NCBI GenBank assembly: GCA_966250375.1 | Contig: CBINHE010000067.1 | Location: 1 to 21,926 of the forward strand | Reading direction: 5' to 3' | DNA: 21,926 bases | DNA from: CAMLDH01 sp966250375 | GTDB taxonomy: Bacteria > Pseudomonadota > Gammaproteobacteria > Burkholderiales > Burkholderiaceae_D | In this document: one piece after another, positions 1-6,109 of the stretch | Layout: every line of letters begins with the position of its first letter | Position numbering within the stretch: position 1 is the stretch's first letter | The notes under the pieces: model-generated | Told to the model about the DNA's origin: nothing | What the model saw: the letters and a program-made list of their open reading frames with translations, nothing else | The model's database searches: none | Made by a program: the position numbers and the translations under genes

Positions 1-79
1 GGAAGAACAGGGCAGCGCTGTTCAGCTGCGGATGGTATCAAGACCGCAGCTTAAACTCTGGAAAAGAATGTCTTGACCG

Positions 80-624
80 TTGGGTCCACTTTACGGCAGT
101 CCGCGCATGGTGCGTGAATTGCGGCAGCGAGGCTTCATTGCCGGCAAGGAGCGCGTTGAGCGGCTCATGCGCGACAACGGCATCCGTGCCCGCCATAAGC
201 GGCGTTACCAGGTCACCACGGACTCGAAGCATAGTCTGCCAGTGGCAGCGAATCTACTGGACCGGAATTTTACGCCGGCCGCGCCCAATCAAGTCTGGAC
301 GTCGGACATCACGTACTTGTGGACCGACGAGGGCTGGCTGTACCTGGCGATCGTTCTGGATCTGTTCAATCGGGAAGTCATTGGCTGGTCGCTCAAGCCG
401 CGCATGACGGCCGATATTGTGACGGACGCATTGACGATGGCCTGGTTTCGCCGCCGGCCGGGAACGGGCGTCATGCATCATTCGGATCGCGGCAGCCAAT
501 ACGCCAGCCATGCATTTCAGGACAAGCTCAAGGAATTTGGCATGATCTGCTCGATGAGCCGCAAGGGCAATTGCTGGGAGTCAGAGCACTGCTCTGACGC
601 GCCGACAGGAGCTGGTTTAACAGT
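80..624 (+). pseudogene. IS3-family transposase OrfB fragment, broken
   Basis: This is a remnant of an IS3-family DDE integrase (OrfB). The reading begins with a YGSPRM motif typical of the region just before the catalytic core. It continues through VWTSDITYL (first catalytic Asp) and HHSDRGSQY (second catalytic Asp) to CSMSRKGNCW. In IS3 relatives the next residues are D-N-A-P-T-E-S, whose Glu is the third catalytic residue. Here about 18 extra bases sit between the W and D-A-P-T codons, and a one-base loss after the Thr codon (about 615) shifts the frame, so the Glu codon is lost. Homology in the shifted frame (S-W-F-N-S) can be followed to about 623, where the inverted repeat of the IS4-family element begins. 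The N-terminal part is also missing: a stop lies in frame at 74-76 and no OrfA is recognisable on this strand. It cannot be functional. The family call is firm; the exact left junction (about 80-86) is not. Confidence 0.85.
580..598. repeat. 19-bp perfect palindrome inside the IS3 remnant
   Basis: GTCAGAGCACTGCTCTGAC has 9-bp perfect arms around one central base. It makes up most of the extra bases that interrupt the catalytic W-D-N-A-P-T-E stretch of the IS3 transposase, so it is probably inserted or rearranged sequence and not original IS3 coding. Its origin is unknown. Confidence 0.6.
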
Positions 625-641
625 CACCCCTTTAAAGGTAG
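625..641 (+). repeat. Left terminal inverted repeat of the IS4-family element
   Basis: CACCCCTTTAAAGGTAG, a perfect 17-bp match to the reverse complement of 2076-2092. Similarity stops immediately on the inner side. It lies at the 3' end of the transposase gene. Confidence 0.88.
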
Positions 642-2018
642 TCAATTTACCCGTCCTTCTTTAATAACCCGAGCGGTAGAGACATGACGTCGCGCCACGG
701 CTGCGGGTGCATAGCCCTTCTTGTTGGGCAGCTTGGGGCCGCGCGGATGCTTGCGCAACGCCACCGGATCGGCGTGCGCCGCGATCTGCATTAACATTTG
801 TCCCAATTGCTGCGCCGTCAGCGCCTCATACGCGCGCCAGGCCGCCACCCCAATCGCCACCATCATGCCCGCATAGTGCGCCTTGACTTCGGCGGCAAAG
901 TAATAGGACGACAGTTCAATCCCGGCTGCCGGCAAATCGTGCGCAGCGCGCACCGCCGCCTGCAGCACCGCCAGTATGTTGTACGCCAATACCGCCACCC
1001 CAAATGCCAGCAGCGCCGCGCGCGGCTGGCCCAGCGATGCCACCTCGCTGCACAACACCGATTCCAGCCGCTGGAACAGGCTTTCGATATCCCAGCGGCG
1101 ACGGTACAGGCGTGCCACTTTGCGTGCCGTAAAGGACGACTTCGGCAAATTCGTCAACAAGCGGATGACCGTGTCGCCGTCTTCGGTTGGACTATCCAGA
1201 TGCAATTCGATGCGGCGCAATGCCAGCAACTGCCCCGCCTCATCTGTGATCGTCACTGGCTGCTCGTATACCGCGCCGGTCGCGATCCGGCCCTTGCGCA
1301 CCGGCGCCTCGCAGGCTTGCGGATGGGGCGAGGCGCCATGTTCGCGCACGATAAAACCGCACCCCCGTTCGTGCCAGCCGGCCAGCAGCGCGCGGGTGCT
1401 GAAATTGCGATCACCAATCCACAGGTCGCCCGCCTGCGCCTGTTCCAGAAGAGGCGCCGTCAACGACCGCTCCTGGGCATGGCCATCTTCGCAGGGCACC
1501 AAATCCACCGCCATGTCCAGATCCGGGTCATAGATCACCAGCGAATGGCCGGGCAGCGCCGCCCCTCGAAATCCGCGCAGCGGCTTGATGCGCTTGTCGC
1601 TGGCGGCCAGATGGTTGCCGTCGACCAGCTTGACCCGATAATTTCTTGCCAGGGGGGATTTGCCTTCCTGCATCGGCGCCATGACCGGACGCAGGCGCTC
1701 GGCGCTGCTGCGCACCAGGGCGCGTATCAGAGCCGGTTCGGTGCGATTGATCTTGCCATACAGCGCCTGCAGCGAGACCGGCAAATCCTTGCACGCCTTG
1801 GCAGCGGCATGCAGCGACGGGCGCTGCCCCACCGCCACGACCGACATCAGTTCCACCGTCGTCGAAAACAATAATGTCCCCTTGTACTGCTGCTGCCTTT
1901 CCTGCTCAAACAGCGCATCCAGCCACGCCGGGTCCAACGCCCGTTGCAGCGCCAATTGCGCCATGACCGTGACCGGGCTTTGCTCAATGAAACGTTCCAC
2001 CACCGCATCCATCACCAT
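642..2018 (-). CDS. IS4-family transposase, full length
   Basis: A 458-residue DDE transposase that would cut and rejoin the ends of the surrounding element. The acidic triad can be placed: Asp133 in LVDGNH, Asp203 in WIGDRNFS and Glu312 in YRRRWDIESLFQRLES. The last is the Y-x2-R-x3-E signature of the IS4 family; the Lys/Arg usually found seven residues after the Glu is a Glu here, so the fourth signature residue is atypical. A beta-strand-rich insertion lies between the second Asp and the Glu, as is usual for IS4. The start is supported by an AGGAGGTGA ribosome-binding site about 4 bases upstream of ATG 2018. The stop is immediately next to the left inverted repeat. The frame is undamaged, so the protein could be active. 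The long plus-strand frame opposite it is a shadow. Confidence 0.9.
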   Translation of the reverse strand: MVMDAVVERFIEQSPVTVMAQLALQRALDPAWLDALFEQERQQQYKGTLLFSTTVELMSVVAVGQRPSLHAAAKACKDLPVSLQALYGKINRTEPALIRALVRSSAERLRPVMAPMQEGKSPLARNYRVKLVDGNHLAASDKRIKPLRGFRGAALPGHSLVIYDPDLDMAVDLVPCEDGHAQERSLTAPLLEQAQAGDLWIGDRNFSTRALLAGWHERGCGFIVREHGASPHPQACEAPVRKGRIATGAVYEQPVTITDEAGQLLALRRIELHLDSPTEDGDTVIRLLTNLPKSSFTARKVARLYRRRWDIESLFQRLESVLCSEVASLGQPRAALLAFGVAVLAYNILAVLQAAVRAAHDLPAAGIELSSYYFAAEVKAHYAGMMVAIGVAAWRAYEALTAQQLGQMLMQIAAHADPVALRKHPRGPKLPNKKGYAPAAVARRHVSTARVIKEGRVN

Positions 2019-2075
2019 GACGTCACCTCCTGTCCGGGTTGGACGCCAAGCGCCTAAAATAGTGGCCGACTTTCG

Positions 2076-2092
2076 CTACCTTTAAAGGGGTG
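2076..2092 (-). repeat. Right terminal inverted repeat of the IS4-family element
   Basis: Reverse complement of 625-641 over 17 of 17 bases. It lies 57 bases upstream of the transposase start codon. The bases beyond 2092 (GGGCTCAAACCCC) do not match the left flank, so no target duplication is seen. Confidence 0.88.
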
Positions 2093-2111
2093 GGGCTCAA
2101 ACCCCTCGCTG

Positions 2112-2282
2112 TCACTGCGTCGATGAGGTGATCACCTTGGCATTAGAGATACTCTGCTCTGAAAAACCAATTTCTTTCGCAAGAAAATATGCAGATTCCA
2201 ATATAAACAAATGTTCAAATGATGTGTAGGCTTTCAAAGTGGTTTCATCAGTGAAAACCCAATCGATTTTTGTTACAGGCAA
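2112..2282 (-). pseudogene. Possible C-terminal fragment of an unknown gene
   Basis: On the minus strand an open frame of about 56 codons ends with TGA at 2112-2114, just outside the IS4 element. It translates to protein-like sequence containing TKIDWVFTDE, SFEHLFILESAYFLAKEIGF and SEQSIS. Upstream it is closed by a TGA at 2283-2285. A neighbouring frame continues with QKLLFEVIA, which would fit a frameshifted longer gene. I do not recognise the family. The region is AT-rich relative to its neighbours and has no good start codon or ribosome-binding site. It could be the decayed end of a gene destroyed when the IS region formed, or chance. The rest of 2019-2329 holds the IS4 leader and a 12-bp palindrome at 2126-2137; I see nothing else there. 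Confidence 0.3.
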
Positions 2283-2329
2283 TCACTTCAAATAGCAATT
2301 TTTGCAGCACCCTGTTAGGTACGTGACGC

Positions 2330-3370
2330 TCATCGAAGGCTTGGTTTGACGCCGCTCCAAACTGAGTTCATTGCGCCCACACCGACTGCCGCGCCAAATT
2401 TTTTCAATACGCGTTCCGGCAAACCTTCATGCTGCGTGTAGTCAACAAGATCTTCCGCTTTGAGAACATCGCGTGCGACGCTATCAATAGTGCCGAAGCC
2501 ATCAGCCAAACCCATTTCAACTGCCTTGGCTCCACTCCAGAACAAACCGGAAAAGGTGTCCGGCGTCTCCTTCAAACGTTTCCCGCGACCTTGACGAACA
2601 ACATCGATGAATTGCTGGTGAACCTCATTGAGCATCTCTTGCGCATACGTTTTTTGCTTCGAAGTTTGCGGGCTGAATGGATCCATGAAGCCTTTGTTTT
2701 CGCCTGCCGTCATAAGGCGACGTTCAATGCCAAGTTTATCCATTAGACCGGTGAAACCAAAGCCATCCATCAGCACACCGATCGAACCAATGATACTGGC
2801 CTTGTTCACATAAATTTTATCGGCTGCCGCGGCGATGTAATAACCGCCCGATGCGCAGATTTCATCGACCACCACGTACAGCGGCTTTTGCGGATACGCT
2901 TGACGTAGACGCCTGATTTCATCGTTGATCATGCCTGCCTGCACCGGGCTACCGCCGGGGCTATTGATGTGCAATATCACGCCGACCGAACCGCTGTCCG
3001 CATATGCGCTATCAAGTGCGGAGATCACGGTGTCGGCAGCACCTGCGCCACCCGCCTCGATCGCGCCATCGATAGTGATCAGCGCGGTATGAGGGCTGGA
3101 GATTTCCATATCTGTATTGCCCAAATCAAACGCAAGCCAGAACCCGAATGCAATTATTCCCAGCATAGCAAGCTTGAAGAAGATTCCCCATCGGCGGCGG
3201 GCGCGTTGCTCCTTGAGCGAAGCAAAGGCCAACTTCTCCAGTATTTCCCGCTCCCAGCCTTCTTTTTGTTTCGTGTTGCCGGTTAATTTTTTGTTTTCCG
3301 ACACAGGCGAGGCGGATGCTTGTTCTTGCGGCCACTGCGGGGGTGTATTTTCGAAATTATCGTTGCTCAT
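2330..3370 (-). CDS. sppA: Signal peptide peptidase SppA, 36K type (S49 serine peptidase)
   Basis: A 346-residue membrane-anchored peptidase thought to digest cleaved signal peptides and other membrane-embedded peptides. The N-terminal 60 residues are polar and basic and should be cytoplasmic. One transmembrane helix follows at about 61-83 (WGIFFKLAMLGIIAFGFWLA), leaving the catalytic domain in the periplasm. Family features are HINSPGGSP (135-142), the nucleophile Ser174 in CASGGYY and the general base Lys226 in GENKGFMDPFS. The 52-residue Ser-Lys spacing equals that of Bacillus subtilis SppA (Ser147/Lys199), so this is the short single-domain form and not the double-length E. coli enzyme. 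It is the last gene of the rluC-HAD-Rieske-sppA cluster, starting 28 bases after the Rieske gene stops, which suggests co-transcription. The call is firm. Confidence 0.93.
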   Translation of the reverse strand: MSNDNFENTPPQWPQEQASASPVSENKKLTGNTKQKEGWEREILEKLAFASLKEQRARRRWGIFFKLAMLGIIAFGFWLAFDLGNTDMEISSPHTALITIDGAIEAGGAGAADTVISALDSAYADSGSVGVILHINSPGGSPVQAGMINDEIRRLRQAYPQKPLYVVVDEICASGGYYIAAAADKIYVNKASIIGSIGVLMDGFGFTGLMDKLGIERRLMTAGENKGFMDPFSPQTSKQKTYAQEMLNEVHQQFIDVVRQGRGKRLKETPDTFSGLFWSGAKAVEMGLADGFGTIDSVARDVLKAEDLVDYTQHEGLPERVLKKFGAAVGVGAMNSVWSGVKPSLR

Positions 3371-3398
3371 TGTTTTCGCTCGTGTTTTCTGCGGGAGC

Positions 3399-3770
3399 TT
3401 ATGCTCGCACAGGTCTTACATATTCATCCGGTTGCCAGAATACCTGATTGTCTTTCTCTATGACTCTGATCGTACGCAAACGTCCTCCGCGACATGGACC
3501 ACCCAAACAATGTCCGCTTTCCGGTGCATAAATCGCACCGTGCGTAGAACACATCAGATACAAGCCGCTGGATTCAAAAAACTCACCCTCCGACCAATCC
3601 AACTCTATCGGTACGTGCGCACATTGATTCAAATAAGCATGCGCAATATTGTTATACCTGACGACGAAACCGGTCGTATCCTCGCTGAAGATCGTGACAG
3701 GGAAACGGATGCCCTTACCTCTTTCTATAAGGTCAGCTGATTCACAAATGAAAATGGCATCGCCGGACAT
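3399..3770 (-). CDS. Small Rieske [2Fe-2S] protein
   Basis: A soluble single-domain Rieske protein of 123 residues (132 if the GTG at 3797 is used). The cluster ligands are clear: Cys50-Ala-His52 in NQCAHV and Cys74-Ser-Thr-His77 in MCSTHGAIY, the C-x-H / C-x2-H pattern. A further G-x-C-x4-C stretch (GHCLGGPCRGG) follows. There is no transmembrane segment, no signal peptide and no attached oxygenase domain. It therefore resembles ferredoxin-type or NirD-like Rieske proteins, which pass electrons to a partner. The start is uncertain: ATG 3770 has a GGGA about 10 bases upstream, whereas GTG 3797 is 9 bases after the HAD stop with no Shine-Dalgarno sequence. Its position between a HAD phosphatase and sppA gives no direct clue to a partner. 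Family call firm, function unknown. Confidence 0.88.
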   Translation of the reverse strand: MSGDAIFICESADLIERGKGIRFPVTIFSEDTTGFVVRYNNIAHAYLNQCAHVPIELDWSEGEFFESSGLYLMCSTHGAIYAPESGHCLGGPCRGGRLRTIRVIEKDNQVFWQPDEYVRPVRA

Positions 3771-3806
3771 TGTCAAAAATCCCGGCACTGCAGGCACATC
3801 AAATAC

Positions 3807-4466
3807 TTAGGCATTTTCGGTCAGCCATGCATGCAACTCCGCTACCGAGTTCGCTGCAAAAAGAGGATCGAGCACTTGCAAGTCATGTTCGGGGTGCGCT
3901 CCATAATGCACCGCGACTCCCGCTGCCCCAGCATTAAGCGCCATTTGCAAGTCATGTGTGGTGTCGCCGATCATCACCGTTCGCTTCATATCTTGGCCAA
4001 GCTCGCGTGTCAGTTCCTGCAGCATTGCCGGATGCGGCTTCGAAAAAGTTTCATCAGCGCAGCGTGTTGCATCAAATAAAGACAGCAACTTGACTGCATC
4101 GAGCGAGCGATTCAAGCCAACCCGGCTTTTACCTGTTGCTACCGCTAGGAAATATCCCTGCTGAGAGAGTTCGGATAACATTTCGCGCACCCCATCAAAC
4201 AGTGTTAGTCCATGATCTTTCGCCAAATAATGGTAGCGATAACGCTCCACCATACGCGGATAAAATTTTGGGTCAAGGTCAGGTATCGCAGCTTGCATTG
4301 CATCTTGCAGGCCAAGCCCAATCACATAGGATGCAGCTTTGTTTTCCGGTATTGGAAGACCCAGATCTTTTGCTGCGGCCTGGATGCACTTAACGATGGT
4401 TGTAGTGCTATCCATCAACGTACCATCCCAATCGAATACGATCAGGTCAAATTGCTTTTTCGCCAT
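3807..4466 (-). CDS. HAD-superfamily hydrolase, phosphoglycolate phosphatase-like
   Basis: A 219-residue cytoplasmic HAD hydrolase of subfamily IA. All four HAD motifs are present: FDWDGTLMDS (nucleophile Asp12, acid/base Asp14), ATGKSR (motif II Thr/Ser), SKPHP (motif III Lys) and MIGDTTHDL (motif IV Asp pair). A helical cap domain lies between motifs I and II (about 18-85). The family dephosphorylates small phosphometabolites such as 2-phosphoglycolate or pyrophosphate; the substrate cannot be read from the sequence. ATG 4466 (MAKKQFDLIVFDWDG) puts motif I at the usual distance from the N-terminus. A longer frame from TTG 4556 would add 30 basic, unrelated residues and overlap rluC, so I reject it. 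The gene follows rluC by 86 bases and precedes the Rieske gene on the same strand. The subfamily is certain, the name gph only probable. Confidence 0.9.
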   Translation of the reverse strand: MAKKQFDLIVFDWDGTLMDSTTTIVKCIQAAAKDLGLPIPENKAASYVIGLGLQDAMQAAIPDLDPKFYPRMVERYRYHYLAKDHGLTLFDGVREMLSELSQQGYFLAVATGKSRVGLNRSLDAVKLLSLFDATRCADETFSKPHPAMLQELTRELGQDMKRTVMIGDTTHDLQMALNAGAAGVAVHYGAHPEHDLQVLDPLFAANSVAELHAWLTENA

Positions 4467-4552
4467 ATTCTTTGGCAACTCACGCTGCCAGCTCCTTCTG
4501 TTTTGTCGGTAACGGCTTATTCCTGTTTCTATTCTTCTTGATCGAGATATAG

Positions 4553-5560
4553 TCAAGCAGCCGTCTTTTCCAAGCTATTTACGAATTTTTCGCATTCGGG
4601 TGGCAACGGAGTTTTGATCGTCACAGGCTGACCGGTTTCCGGGTGCGTGAAAGTGATCTGGTAAGCATGCAAAAACATGCGCTTGAGTGCAACACGTTCC
4701 CCGTCGGCCTTGAGCAAAGCGCGATTCAATGCGAAATCGCCATATTTGTCATCCCCGGCAATCGCGAATCCGCTGGCTGCCAGATGCACCCTGATCTGGT
4801 GGGTCCGGCCGGTTTTCAGCTCGGCCTCCAGCAATGCGAAAGAATCATATTTCCGCAGCAAGTTGAAAACCGTATGCGACGCCAAGCCATCCGACTGTAC
4901 TCGTACGCGACGCTCGCCTTCCGGAGTGCTGTATTTAAATAACGGCAATTTGACGTGCTGCTTTTGATTTTTCCAATCGCCATGCACCAATACCAGATAA
5001 CGCTTGTCCAGCAATCCATCGCGGATTTGTTCATGCACGTTGGTTAATGCAGAGCGTTTCTTGGCTAACAGCAAAATGCCGGATGTATCCCGATCAAGCC
5101 GGTGTACCAGCTCGAGGAATTTTGCCTCTGGCCGCGCTGCGCGCAACTGTTCAATCACGCCGTAGCTGACGCCGGAGCCGCCATGCACCGCAACACCGGC
5201 CGGCTTGTTAATTACAAGCAAATGACTATCTTCAAGCAATATTTTGAATTCAGCACCAGGTGCTGACTGAGTTGCTTTCTCTGCAATGCGCACAGGTGGA
5301 ATCCGGACAATATCGCCTTCTTCGAGCCGATATGTCTGGTCTATCCGGCCTTTGTTAACGCGCACTTCACCTGAACGCAGCACGCGATAGATATGACTTT
5401 TTGGTACGCCTTTACAGACGCGCAGCAAAAAATTATCGATACGCTGGCCAGCCTGCTCATCGGAAATCGTAACGAGCTGCACTTGCGCTTGGACTTGTGA
5501 CGGCCGGGAAGGCGGGTGGGATTCAGCCTGCTTCTCAGAAAATCTCGCTAAGTCCTTCAT
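4553..5560 (-). CDS. rluC: 23S rRNA pseudouridine synthase RluC
   Basis: A 335-residue RluA-family pseudouridine synthase. In E. coli RluC isomerises uridines 955, 2504 and 2580 of 23S rRNA. An N-terminal S4 RNA-binding domain (about 35-90, RIDNFLLRVCKGVPKSHIYR) is followed by the catalytic domain with LVINKPAGVAVHGG and ELVHRLDRDTSGILLLAK. The nucleophile is Asp156 of HRLD. GRTHQIRVHLA near 250 is the conserved substrate-binding loop. I chose ATG 5560 (MKDLARFSEK); an upstream GTG at 5623 would add 21 hydrophobic residues read through the promoter region. Divergent placement opposite rne is the same as in E. coli. A -10-like box sits only 4 bases upstream of the start codon, so the mRNA may be almost leaderless. 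RluD-type alternatives are less likely given the rne neighbour. Confidence 0.92.
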   Translation of the reverse strand: MKDLARFSEKQAESHPPSRPSQVQAQVQLVTISDEQAGQRIDNFLLRVCKGVPKSHIYRVLRSGEVRVNKGRIDQTYRLEEGDIVRIPPVRIAEKATQSAPGAEFKILLEDSHLLVINKPAGVAVHGGSGVSYGVIEQLRAARPEAKFLELVHRLDRDTSGILLLAKKRSALTNVHEQIRDGLLDKRYLVLVHGDWKNQKQHVKLPLFKYSTPEGERRVRVQSDGLASHTVFNLLRKYDSFALLEAELKTGRTHQIRVHLAASGFAIAGDDKYGDFALNRALLKADGERVALKRMFLHAYQITFTHPETGQPVTIKTPLPPECEKFVNSLEKTAA

Positions 5561-5564
5561 TTTG

Positions 5565-5593
5565 AATATATAATTGTTTCGTAGCAGTTGTAA
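5565..5593 (-). promoter_or_regulatory. Candidate sigma-70 promoter for rluC
   Basis: On the minus strand TTACAA (5593-5588) and TATATT (5570-5565) are separated by exactly 17 bases. This is a good match to -35 and -10 consensus, in the right orientation before rluC. Transcription would start at about 5558-5560, on the rluC start codon itself. The -35 box lies in an imperfect inverted repeat, GTAGC(A)GTT...AAC(C)GCTAC (5581-5602). Confidence 0.45.
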
Positions 5594-5904
5594 AACCGCT
5601 ACAGGTGTAAGAATAAAAAACACATTCTACACAGGGGCGTCTCCATCGGCCTCGCCAATTTGCAAATTCGATGGAAAAGATGTGTATGCATCATCCTTTC
5701 GCGAGTCAAGGTTGCACCGTTGTTGTAATCGGATAACGCGCGAGGATGTTGAATACGATTATTTGGATTGTAAGGATAAGTCCGGCAAGCTCGACCGTTT
5801 GAACAGGTAGCTTGCTGGTTGGTGGTGTTGAAATCTTTTTGCCGATTCTGCTGAACCCTATGTTTTGTTCGGCTCAACCAAGTTGCTCGTCGCCTGCGAT
5901 TTTG

Positions 5905-5938
5905 CCCTCTGCGCTCGAATCCTTCGAGAAGCACAGGG
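5905..5938 (+). promoter_or_regulatory. Stem-loop in the rne leader
   Basis: CTCGAA/TTCGAG (5914-5919 with 5923-5928) forms a 6-bp stem with a 3-base loop. Below a small internal loop the stem continues with TGC/GCA and, after one mismatch, CCCT/AGGG. The total is a paired hairpin of about 34 nt. Confidence 0.5.
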
Positions 5939-5995
5939 TGGATGCGGCGCGCACTCGGCATTCTGGTCGACCCCATCCGCGCCCCGTTGCAGCAT

Positions 5996-6011
5996 CAGCG
6001 CATTTGCGCTG
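5996..6011 (+). promoter_or_regulatory. Stem-loop in the rne leader
   Basis: CAGCGCA (5996-6002) and TGCGCTG (6005-6011) are perfect complements. In RNA this would form at least six G/C-rich pairs closing a 4-base loop. Confidence 0.45.
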
Positions 6012-6081
6012 CCTCGCCGCACACTAAGGCAATTCCCTCCCCCAAATACTCCGTTCTCGCGTACATCCCGGTACTTAAAGA

Positions 6082-6100
6082 TGACCTTCGGGTCACGGAG
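6082..6100 (+). promoter_or_regulatory. UUCG-tetraloop hairpin directly before the rne ribosome-binding site
   Basis: TGACC-TTCG-GGTCA (6082-6095) is a perfect 5-bp stem closed by the very stable C(UUCG)G tetraloop. One base after it comes GGAG (6097-6100), 9 bases before the rne ATG. The hairpin would fix the structure next to the translation start and could mediate leader control of RNase E synthesis. Confidence 0.55.
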
Positions 6101-6109
6101 CAAAATAAT

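Larger units (their letters stand above)
625..2092 (-). mobile_element. IS4-family insertion sequence, 1468 bp, apparently intact
   Basis: The ends are perfect 17-bp inverted repeats, CACCCCTTTAAAGGTAG at 625-641 and its reverse complement at 2076-2092. They enclose a single full-length transposase gene on the minus strand that occupies nearly the whole element; its stop codon directly abuts the left repeat. Size and organisation fit the IS4 family. No target-site duplication is visible: the bases left of 625 and right of 2092 do not match over 8-13 positions. The left flank is IS3 transposase sequence but the right flank does not continue it. The element therefore now marks a rearrangement or deletion boundary, not a clean insertion. 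Confidence 0.88.
5594..6109 (+). promoter_or_regulatory. rne upstream region and long structured 5' leader
   Basis: The region between the divergent rluC and rne genes has no convincing coding sequence, although an open frame runs through its last 168 bases into rne. Three clean hairpins lie upstream of the rne start: 5905-5938, 5996-6011 and 6082-6095. In E. coli the rne mRNA has a leader of about 360 nt whose hairpins bring RNase E to its own transcript. Position, length and structure here suggest the same feedback control, by analogy. I could not place the rne promoter with confidence; it should lie upstream of 5905. Confidence 0.5.

Noticed and set aside
798..1874. 358-codon plus-strand open frame opposite the IS4 transposase
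   Set aside because: Composition is His/Arg/Gln-rich with no family features; it mirrors the real transposase on the other strand.
596..2121. Longer imperfect inverted repeat (about 46 bp) as the IS4 ends
   Set aside because: Beyond the 17-bp perfect repeat about half of the next 29 positions match, but the left part (596-623) is recognisable IS3 transposase coding sequence, so the extension is coincidence.
4467..4556. 30-residue N-terminal extension of the HAD phosphatase
   Set aside because: Needs a TTG start overlapping rluC; the HAD nucleophile motif should lie near the N-terminus.
5942..6109. N-terminal extension of RNase E by 56 residues
   Set aside because: RNase E starts at MKRMLFNATQ; the extra part lies in the structured leader and has no ribosome-binding site.
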